A DNA stretch of 64,000 bases from CBDIDH01 sp965277595 (GTDB lineage: Bacteria; Planctomycetota; Planctomycetia; Isosphaerales; Isosphaeraceae). Shown one piece after another: positions 58,547 to 64,000 of the stretch (its first letter is position 1; the number at the start of each line of letters is the position of its first letter). The translations under genes were made by a program, and so were the position numbers. The stretch spans positions 2,502,363-2,566,362 of the forward strand of contig CBDIDH010000001.1 of the NCBI GenBank assembly GCA_965277595.1, in the 5' to 3' direction. Below the pieces are notes generated by a model. It saw only the letters and a list, made by a program, of their open reading frames with translations, searched no databases and was not told where the DNA came from.

Positions 58547-59620
58547 ATGGCCAGGCCCGACACGGACGACGGATGGCTGAAATACGCCCACGAACTGGAC
58601 GCCGCGTTGGCGGTCGCCCCGTTCGGCAAGGCGGCGCGGATCGTTCTGCGCGAGGTCTTCGCGCAAGTTTTCGGTCCCGCGAAACGAAAATCCGCCACGC
58701 TCTCCGCCGCCGAGATCAGCGCTCTCGTCGGGATCGCCCGCACCAACGTTGTTCGCGGCGTCACGGAGTTGGTTGATTCCAACCTCCTGCAACGGCTCGA
58801 CGACGGCACCTACCGATTCAACAAGGACTATCAAACCTGGGTCCGCGCGGGCCGCAAGCAATGCGAGGCCGGCTCGCCGCTCCTGAGTCCGGCCGAGGTC
58901 TCTTTCTGCGTCTCGGCCCCCGCCCGCGCCCTCTCTTTCCGACTGAAATCCGCATCGCCTGAGACACCGAAATCAGCCCCGGTCGAGCGTATCCAATTGG
59001 ATAACGCATCAGAGCCTGTCGGCGTATCCAATTGGATACAAAATGACCCCAAGTGTATCCAATTGGATACGGGTGTTTGTATCCAATTGGATACAAAAAG
59101 CGTATCCAATTGGATACAAAATGGGGGGTCCCATCCTATTAGTGGAGACAATAAGACAGAAGAAGATGATAAGCGCGAGACACCTTCGAGCGGATCTGTA
59201 TCCAATCCAATACTCGGTCGACCGACACGCCCCGTCAAGGCCGACCCCGCCGAGGTCGCCCGGATCATCGCCTGGGCGGAAACCTTCGTCGCCCCGTTCG
59301 AGGAGATCGGCTCGAAGATTCGGATGTTCAGCACGAGCTACCCGGCGGACTGGATCGAGGCGGCGATCCTCTGCGGCGTCTCCGGCGGCACACCCGGCAA
59401 GGTATGGGCCTACGCTCATAAGTGCCTCTTGAGCTGGTGGGATCGCGGTAAGCCGAATCACGCCGAGATCGAGACGGCCCGGACCGCCGTGGCAAACTCG
59501 CCCGCCGCGATCCCCGTGACCAAGACCCAGCGGATTCGCGAGGAACAGCGCGCCGCGATCCGCCGCCTCGCGCAGGCCGACCGGCAATCCAGGGAGGGTT
59601 CCGCCGATGCAGACCGTTGA
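58547..59620 (+). CDS. O-like replication initiator with embedded origin
   Basis: 357 aa from ATG 58547 (upstream in-frame codons lack a ribosome site). An N-terminal winged helix (LSAAEISALVGIARTNVVRG, VTELVDSNLLQRLDDGTYRF) is like phage replication protein O. The middle, about residues 145-225, is encoded by the iterons and repeats IQLD/SNWIQ. The C-terminal part is helical (PAEVARIIAWAETFVAPFEE). This matches the lambda scheme in which the initiator binds repeats inside its own gene. Confidence 0.75.
   Translation: MARPDTDDGWLKYAHELDAALAVAPFGKAARIVLREVFAQVFGPAKRKSATLSAAEISALVGIARTNVVRGVTELVDSNLLQRLDDGTYRFNKDYQTWVRAGRKQCEAGSPLLSPAEVSFCVSAPARALSFRLKSASPETPKSAPVERIQLDNASEPVGVSNWIQNDPKCIQLDTGVCIQLDTKSVSNWIQNGGSHPISGDNKTEEDDKRETPSSGSVSNPILGRPTRPVKADPAEVARIIAWAETFVAPFEEIGSKIRMFSTSYPADWIEAAILCGVSGGTPGKVWAYAHKCLLSWWDRGKPNHAEIETARTAVANSPAAIPVTKTQRIREEQRAAIRRLAQADRQSREGSADADR
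58989..59213 (+). repeat. Iteron cluster, probable replication origin
   Basis: Five copies of the 16-bp palindrome GTATCCAATTGGATAC start at 58989 (last base A), 59024, 59055, 59079 and 59102; a degenerate copy with changed right half lies at 59198-59213. Start-to-start spacings shorten from 35 to 31, 24 and 23 nt. An AT-rich stretch (59135-59175, GACAATAAGACAGAAG region) lies between the cluster and the last copy, as a DNA-unwinding element would. All lie inside the initiator gene. Confidence 0.85.
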
Positions 59621-60386
59621 CTCGTGGGTCTGGGAGTTCGTCGACCGACACCAGGCGCGTCACCCTCGAACGGACTGGCCGGTGGACGAGGTCTTCTGGA
59701 ACGGATTCCGCTCCGCCCTCGTCCATCACGGCGTCACGGAGACCGTCGCCGAGGCCGCCAGCGTGGCGATGATGGAATCTCCCAGCCCCTTCCCCGACCA
59801 GTTCACCTCGGCGTTCGTGGCGGCCGTCAAGGGGGTCTGGGCGTCGTCGCAGGTGATCGAGAAGGGCCTGGCCGATCGCGACGCCGCGGTTGCCTCGATG
59901 CGAGCGCTCTTCGGCGGTCGCGATTGCGATGACTGCCACGGCCAGGGCTTCGCCGTGCGTTACCGCCTCGCCTCGCTCGGCGGTCGCGACGCGCGGGGAC
60001 GGCCGCTCGGCGACGCCGTGATTTTTTATTGCCTCTGCCCTCTCGGCCGCTGGGTCGAGCGCTGTCATCGCGAGGGGAAGGACGACGCGAAGTCGATCCG
60101 CCGCCGGCTTCCCGACCTCGCCGACTTCCCTGGGCTACACGGCGACGACTGCCGGTATCCCGCCGATCTGGCCTTCGCCCCGAGGTTCGCCCCGGCCGAT
60201 CTCCGGAGGCTCGTGGACTCCACCCGGCTCAACCCCTCTTCAATCGCTCGCGCCCCGATCGACCGTCGTGATCCGGCCTTCGTCGAGGTCACGCCCGATC
60301 AACGCGCCGCCGCCGATGCCGAGCGCCAGCGTCAGCAGGAGCGCCTTCGCCGCGCCCCCCGCGAACCGGAGCCCCCCGCGTTTTGA
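59607..60386 (+). CDS. Replication-region protein with Cys cluster
   Basis: 259 aa from ATG 59607 (GGGAGGG upstream), overlapping the initiator stop. Helical N-terminus, then CDDCHGQGFAVRY ... FYCLCPLG, a possible zinc site, and a basic, disordered C-terminus (RQQERLRRAPREPEP). Position directly after the O-like gene suggests a helicase loader or P-like protein, but the sequence does not decide. Confidence 0.55.
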   Translation: MQTVDSWVWEFVDRHQARHPRTDWPVDEVFWNGFRSALVHHGVTETVAEAASVAMMESPSPFPDQFTSAFVAAVKGVWASSQVIEKGLADRDAAVASMRALFGGRDCDDCHGQGFAVRYRLASLGGRDARGRPLGDAVIFYCLCPLGRWVERCHREGKDDAKSIRRRLPDLADFPGLHGDDCRYPADLAFAPRFAPADLRRLVDSTRLNPSSIARAPIDRRDPAFVEVTPDQRAAADAERQRQQERLRRAPREPEPPAF

Positions 60387-60424
60387 TTGAGAGAGTGAAA
60401 ATCTCAGAATCCCTGTTGTCTCTG

Positions 60425-60433
60425 TGATATAAT
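60425..60433 (+). promoter_or_regulatory. Extended -10 promoter
   Basis: TGATATAAT: a consensus TATAAT at 60428-60433 with the TGn extension. No good -35 is visible 17 nt upstream, which extended -10 promoters often lack. It drives the gene at 60473. Confidence 0.6.
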
Positions 60434-60472
60434 GATTCGCCGTTATCCGATAGACCGAAAGGAGCCTCGCTC

Positions 60473-60817
60473 ATGTTCACGGCCTTTGAACTGAAAAACC
60501 TCCACCAGCTTGAGGGCGGCAAGGTCGCCCAGGCATTCAACAAGCACGTCGCCCGCGCCTCGTCGGACTGCTACGACCGCCCCGGCGACTCCAAGCCGCG
60601 CGTCGTTCTCCTGCAAATCGAGATCATTCCTGTCCAGGATCAACACGGCAACTGCGATGACGTGTTGATCCACGTCCAGACGACGTCGAAGGTTCCCCCA
60701 CACCGCACCAACCCGATCAACGCCCGGCTTGGCACCAACGGCGTGCTCAAGCTCAACCTCGACTCCCCCGACGACGTCGACCAGGGCTCGCTCCCCTATC
60801 ACCGCGACGACGACTGA
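60473..60817 (+). CDS. Small phage protein, unknown
   Basis: 114 aa from ATG 60473 with AAGGAG upstream. Alpha/beta (VAQAFNKHVARASSDCYDRP, VVLLQIEIIPVQDQHGNCDD). Begins a short operon with the DUF2303-like gene; own promoter upstream. Confidence 0.6.
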   Translation: MFTAFELKNLHQLEGGKVAQAFNKHVARASSDCYDRPGDSKPRVVLLQIEIIPVQDQHGNCDDVLIHVQTTSKVPPHRTNPINARLGTNGVLKLNLDSPDDVDQGSLPYHRDDD

Positions 60818-60897
60818 CGCCGTGTTTGCTGGACCCTTGGGCCGGATCGTCCTGCCCGTTTCCCTCGCACTCGTTCTTTCCCGGAGCTTGAAATCCC

Positions 60898-61698
60898 ATG
60901 ATCGCCGAAGGTATCACCGCCCTGACAACCCTTGTCGCCAAGTCGCTCAAACCCGTGCCGTTGCCGGTCAAGAACCCTCGCTTGAGCTATTTCGTCATCG
61001 ATGGCGAGATCCAGGAAATCGAACTGCCGATCCCGCCCCGCGACCACAAGGCCGGGTCGCTCGAAGACCTCATGAACCTCGCCAACCGGTTCGCGGCCGA
61101 CGCTTCCTCGCCGTGCGCTCCGGTCGTCTGGTACGACCACGAGCGAGTGGTGCTCGTGATCGACGACTTCGCCCGAACCGACGACGACGAAAACGCCTAC
61201 CCCTACCGGGTCGAGAAGGCGACGCTCGAACTGGAGGTCTCTGACGTCTTCGCCGCCCTGGTGAAGCTCCGCGACAACAAACCACTGTTCAACCAGAAGG
61301 ATTTCATCCGGCTCCTGCGCATCCAGCTTGCCGGGACACTGGACCCGGCGCGGCTCCTGAACGTCGTCCGCCGCGTCAAGTTCGAGAACGGCGTGACCAC
61401 CACGGGAGAAAAGACCAAGAACCGCGAAAGCATGGGCCGTGAGATCAACGCCGCGGTCTCCGCCGAGGGGGACATCCCCGACGAGGTCACCCTCTCCGTC
61501 CCCGTGTACAAGACCCTCCGCGAGACCGACCGCTACCCGGTCCGCTGCTCGGTCGAGGTCGAGCCGATGGAAGGTGTCTTCCGGCTCATGCCGCTTCCCG
61601 ACGAGATCGAGCGGGTCCGCAACATGGCCCTGGACTCGATCGAGGAGCGGCTCACCGGCGGACTCCAAGGCGTGCCGCACTACTTCGGCAAGCCGTGA
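60898..61698 (+). CDS. DUF2303/YfdQ-like phage protein
   Basis: 266 aa from ATG 60898 (CGGAG upstream). Matches the DUF2303 layout: an N-terminal LEDLMNLANRF, central VVWYDHERVVLVIDD, LRIQLAGTLDP and a C-terminal VPVYKTLRETDRYPVRCSVEV. Widespread in phages of many hosts; function unknown, often near recombination genes. Confidence 0.7.
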   Translation: MIAEGITALTTLVAKSLKPVPLPVKNPRLSYFVIDGEIQEIELPIPPRDHKAGSLEDLMNLANRFAADASSPCAPVVWYDHERVVLVIDDFARTDDDENAYPYRVEKATLELEVSDVFAALVKLRDNKPLFNQKDFIRLLRIQLAGTLDPARLLNVVRRVKFENGVTTTGEKTKNRESMGREINAAVSAEGDIPDEVTLSVPVYKTLRETDRYPVRCSVEVEPMEGVFRLMPLPDEIERVRNMALDSIEERLTGGLQGVPHYFGKP

Positions 61699-61710
61699 CC
61701 CTGACGGTCA

Positions 61711-61744
61711 AGGCGTGGGACGCCATCGCAACCGTCCCACGCCT
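61711..61744 (+). terminator. 12-bp hairpin after the DUF2303-like gene
   Basis: AGGCGTGGGACG / CGTCCCACGCCT with a 10-nt loop (61711-61722 and 61733-61744); no T run. The following gap to 61900 holds two copies of a TTTAACGA motif but no gene. Confidence 0.5.
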
Positions 61745-61900
61745 CGCCAGGACGCTTCTCCCTTTCCCGGTGGACCGAATCACGTCCGGACCCTGCGGAC
61801 GCCACCAGCAAGCGTATACGCGTTTCTAGAGGGGTTCCGATTTTAACGACCCCCGCCCGCTCCCGTCCAAGTTTAACGATTTTGCCGTGAAGGAAGTCCC

Positions 61901-61999
61901 ATGCCGAACCATGTGACCCACCGCGTCGTGATGAACGGAACCGACGCCGTGGCGGCGAGAGCGGTGGCGGAGAGGAAGGGGATGGAGTCCAGTCCGTGA
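61901..61999 (+). CDS. 32-aa peptide upstream of the methyltransferase
   Basis: ATG 61901 with AAGGAAG upstream; PNHVTHRVVMNGTDAVAARA then a short basic end. Its TGA overlaps the GTG of the methyltransferase, so it may be a leader peptide that couples translation. Confidence 0.5.
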   Translation: MPNHVTHRVVMNGTDAVAARAVAERKGMESSP

Positions 62000-63303
62000 C
62001 CGGAACCGCCTACTACAACGAGCACGATCCCGAAGCCGCCGCCTGGCTCCGGGAGCTGATCCGCCGCGATCTGATCGCCCCTGGTTTCGTGGATGAAAGG
62101 GACATTCAGGATGTTGTACCAACGGAGCTTGCTGGATACCGACAATGTCATTTCTTCGGAGGTGTTGGCGTCTGGAGCTACGCCCTCAGAAACGCCGGAT
62201 GGCCCGATGACCGACCCGTCTGGACCGGAAGTTGCCCCTGTCAATCTTTCAGCGCGGCAGGCCAAGGAAAAGGGTTTGCTGACGAGCGGCACCTGTGGCC
62301 GGCATGGTTCCATCTCATCAGCCAGTGCCGACCTGGGGTCGTTTTCAGTGAGCAAGTTGAAAGCGACAACGGCATCACTTGGCTCGACCTTGTTTGGACT
62401 GACATGGAAGCGGCGGGATACGCCTTCGGGCCGGTCGTTTTGCCTGCTGCGGGCGTCGGCGCGCCGCACGCCAGACACCGGATATTCTTCGTGGCCGAGT
62501 CCACAGGCAAGCGACGGAACGGGCGGGGGTCAGGCGAAGCGTGCGACAAACCCGGAGAGGTCGAACGACCTGAACGACTTCGTCCTACTTGCCGCGTGGC
62601 CGACGCCGAGAGCCAGCGAAATCGGTCGCATCCGATCCGAGGAAGCGATAACACGAGCCAAACAGAAAGGCGGGTCATCATCATTGGAGGACACGGTTCA
62701 GTTAATTGTCCCGATTGCGGCGGAACCGGTTATTGCCCCGAATGCGTCGGCGTTGGAGAGCCCGATCCGAGAACCGGATACCCTTGCGATGCCTGCGAGG
62801 GAACCGGGGAATGCCGAAAATGCAATGGAACTGGCTTCCTGGAACACGCCCCGAGCCACGGACGGATCGAAGGGCGGCCCGAACCAGTCGGGCGGAGCCT
62901 TGCCAGCCGATGCGGTACTGGCCTCGTGGGCGACTCCAACGGCCCGCGATTCCAAGGGGGCGAACCGGCGAGGCTTCAAGGACCGGAGCGACAGCAGGAA
63001 GGGCGAGCAACTTGCCAACCAGGTCGTCCACGAGGGGCCGTTAACGGCTTCTGGGCCGATGCCGAATGGCTCCCCTGCCGCGACGGAAAAGCCAGGGCAA
63101 CTCAATCCAGCATTGAGCCGTTGGTTGATGGCGCTCCCCGAAGCCTGGGACGAGGCAGCCATTCACGCCTGGCGTTTGATGCCAACGCGACGGGAGAAGC
63201 GCGAGTCATGAGATTGCGCGGCTACGGCAACGCCATCGTGGCCCCGGCGGCGGAAGCGGTGATCCGGGCGTACATGGAGTCCAGTCCGAAAGGAGCCTCG
63301 TGA
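61996..63303 (+). CDS. C5-cytosine DNA methyltransferase with DnaJ-like zinc insert
   Basis: 435 aa from GTG 61996. Motif I region HFFGGVGVWSYAL, catalytic PCQ at 81-83 (SCPCQSFSAAGQG), motif VI-like FSEQV (ENV replaced), motif VIII-like HARHRIFFVA, and the C-terminal RGYGNAIVAP (motif X-like GN). Between, four CxxCxGxG-type pairs (residues about 238-280: CPDCGGTG ... CPEC ... CDACEGTG ... CRKCNGTG) form a DnaJ-like zinc domain in the target-recognition area. Likely protects phage DNA from restriction. A second ORF overlaps almost all of it. Confidence 0.85.
   Translation: MTGTAYYNEHDPEAAAWLRELIRRDLIAPGFVDERDIQDVVPTELAGYRQCHFFGGVGVWSYALRNAGWPDDRPVWTGSCPCQSFSAAGQGKGFADERHLWPAWFHLISQCRPGVVFSEQVESDNGITWLDLVWTDMEAAGYAFGPVVLPAAGVGAPHARHRIFFVAESTGKRRNGRGSGEACDKPGEVERPERLRPTCRVADAESQRNRSHPIRGSDNTSQTERRVIIIGGHGSVNCPDCGGTGYCPECVGVGEPDPRTGYPCDACEGTGECRKCNGTGFLEHAPSHGRIEGRPEPVGRSLASRCGTGLVGDSNGPRFQGGEPARLQGPERQQEGRATCQPGRPRGAVNGFWADAEWLPCRDGKARATQSSIEPLVDGAPRSLGRGSHSRLAFDANATGEARVMRLRGYGNAIVAPAAEAVIRAYMESSPKGAS
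62111..63211 (+). CDS. Alternative-frame (+1) gene overlapping the C5-methyltransferase
   Basis: 366 aa, ATG 62111 with AAAGGG about 8 nt upstream; contained wholly within the methyltransferase gene in the +1 frame. The start MLYQRSLLDTD, NLSARQAKEKGLLTSGT, GSTLFGLTWKRR, RTPDTGYSSWPSP and the end QLNPALSRWLMALPEAWDE form an ordered pattern I recognise as a phage protein family rather than random translation. No known fold or catalytic motif. Apparently a true dual-coding locus; function unknown. Confidence 0.7.
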   Translation: MLYQRSLLDTDNVISSEVLASGATPSETPDGPMTDPSGPEVAPVNLSARQAKEKGLLTSGTCGRHGSISSASADLGSFSVSKLKATTASLGSTLFGLTWKRRDTPSGRSFCLLRASARRTPDTGYSSWPSPQASDGTGGGQAKRATNPERSNDLNDFVLLAAWPTPRASEIGRIRSEEAITRAKQKGGSSSLEDTVQLIVPIAAEPVIAPNASALESPIREPDTLAMPAREPGNAENAMELASWNTPRATDGSKGGPNQSGGALPADAVLASWATPTARDSKGANRRGFKDRSDSRKGEQLANQVVHEGPLTASGPMPNGSPAATEKPGQLNPALSRWLMALPEAWDEAAIHAWRLMPTRREKRES

Positions 63304-63767
63304 TGCCCTCCCGTGCCACCAAGAAACTCGTCAAGGGCGCGACCGAGAATCAGGTCACGCAGCAGGTCCACGACGCCGCGAAGCTGTTCGGGGTCCACCT
63401 GGAGCGCCGTAACGTCATGGTCGCAACGAACTCCAAAGGTCGACACGTCGCCTGTGGTGAAAAGGGCGAAGCCGATTGGACTGCGACATTACCGGAGGGG
63501 TTTCATCGCGGACGCCGCCTTAGCCTGGAGGTCAAACATCAAGGTTTCGACCCCCGCAAACTCACCGGCAAGAAGGCCGAGCACTTCGCCCGCCAGCTTG
63601 CCCACCTGAAGCGAATCAACGCCGAAGGCGGCCTGGCTTTTTGGCTCGACAGCGGCGACGCCCTCGTGGGGTTCATGCGGCGCGTGCTTGAGTGGCCGAC
63701 GATCCGTGTGGAGTTCGATGAACATGGCTTTCCGTGGATGACGGACGAACCGGAGGACGTGAAGTGA
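63303..63767 (+). CDS. VRR-NUC-like nuclease
   Basis: 154 aa from ATG 63303 (AAGGAG upstream). E (TENQVTQQVHDAAKLFG), the following D/E-x-K pattern (GEADWTATLPEGFHRGRRLS with LEVKHQGF) and a conserved Q-x-L helix (ARQLAHLKRINAEGG) fit the VRR-NUC/PD-(D/E)xK Holliday-junction or DNA-end nuclease group. Its proximity to recT-type recombination suggests processing of DNA ends or junctions. Confidence 0.65.
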   Translation: MPSRATKKLVKGATENQVTQQVHDAAKLFGVHLERRNVMVATNSKGRHVACGEKGEADWTATLPEGFHRGRRLSLEVKHQGFDPRKLTGKKAEHFARQLAHLKRINAEGGLAFWLDSGDALVGFMRRVLEWPTIRVEFDEHGFPWMTDEPEDVK

Positions 63768-64000
63768 GCGATTACCCCGCACACCTGCTGATTCGTGGCG
63801 ATGCCAGGCGGTTGCCGATCGCCTCGGGTTCGGTTCACTGTGTCGTGACCTCGCCCCCTTACTACAATTTGAGGGATTATGGTTCTGCCAGCCAGATTGG
63901 CCTGGAATCCACGCCGGACGCTTTTGTCGCGGCAATGGTGACAGTGTTCCGCGAAGTCTGGCGGGTGTTGCGGGACGACGGGGTGGTTTTTCTTAACATC
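63764..64000 (+). CDS. DNA N4/N6 amino-methyltransferase, 5' portion
   Basis: 79 codons from GTG 63764 (overlapping the preceding stop) to the window edge. The amino-MTase motif IV is VTSPPYYNLRDYG; the C-terminal part of the visible region is a Rossmann-type helix and strand (VWRVLRDDGVVFLNI). The class (alpha, beta or gamma order) has the SPPY motif first, so it is beta-type. A second modification enzyme next to the C5 gene; the rest lies outside. Confidence 0.8.
   Translation, partial: MSDYPAHLLIRGDARRLPIASGSVHCVVTSPPYYNLRDYGSASQIGLESTPDAFVAAMVTVFREVWRVLRDDGVVFLNI

Noticed and set aside
59079..59117. The palindromic 16-mers considered as a CRISPR array
   Set aside because: Repeats are perfect palindromes of 16 bp with 7 to 19 nt gaps inside a coding sequence and no cas genes; iterons explain them better.
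62241..62684. Minus-strand ORFs within the methyltransferase locus as a third overlapping gene
   Set aside because: No start context, Arg/Ser-rich random-like composition and no motif order, unlike the +1 frame gene.

Overview
The window is GC-rich DNA from a bacterium that is most likely a member of the Planctomycetota (an Isosphaeraceae/Gemmataceae-like lineage). The evidence is a flank of typical planctomycete chromosomal genes (an HNH endonuclease, CinA, a lysophospholipase-like hydrolase, a Tat-exported sugar-phosphate isomerase-like TIM barrel) and, inside the element, a protein with the zinc-ribbon plus membrane-segment architecture common in this phylum. The assignment is from protein style only; no 16S gene is present.

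Positions 1 to about 4,960 are host chromosome. At 4967-5008 lies the 3' half of a tRNA-Arg(CCG) gene on the minus strand, cut in the anticodon loop. Everything to the right of it reads as one tailed-phage genome. I interpret this as attL of a prophage of more than 59 kb whose right end, integrase and restored tRNA lie beyond 64,000. No integrase is visible in the window.

From about 6.2 to 41.5 kb almost all genes are on the minus strand and form a siphovirus-type late region, read right to left: a DNA-modification pair (ParB-like; MTase-like/GNAT fusion), small and large terminase, portal, scaffold, SU10-like major capsid protein, head accessory proteins, an embedded tRNA-like gene, a zincin, a MuF-type head protein fused to a kinase-like and an ADP-ribosyltransferase domain, adaptors, fibre/spike/SGNH-esterase appendage genes, tail completion and tube, tail chaperones with a -1 frameshift heptamer, tape measure, distal tail proteins, and finally a glycosyltransferase and a methyltransferase. 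Small plus-strand genes interrupt this block at 21.8, 24.6 and 33.9-35.0 kb.

From 41.6 to 64 kb lie mostly plus-strand early/middle genes: DUF488, DUF932, DUF2786, a clamp-loader-like ATPase, an initiator-like tRNA, RHH and KilA-N regulators, small secreted or membrane proteins, a GGCNN pentamer array, a RecT-like annealase, an O-like replication initiator carrying its own iteron origin, DUF2303, a C5 cytosine methyltransferase whose gene is overlapped almost entirely by a second ORF, a VRR-NUC-like nuclease and an amino-methyltransferase running off the edge. A minus-strand island at 45.1-49.1 kb holds a Tad1-like anti-Thoeris protein, a DUF6527 protein, a secreted protein, a membrane/coiled-coil/receiver-domain fusion, a metzincin protease and a small HTH protein.

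The most unusual elements are the dual-coding methyltransferase locus (62111-63211), the two GGCNN arrays each capped by the same 15-mer (55461-55616), the MuF/kinase-like/ART fusion (26328-28574), the Tad1 homologue, and the putative hypermodification pair at 39.5-41.5 kb.
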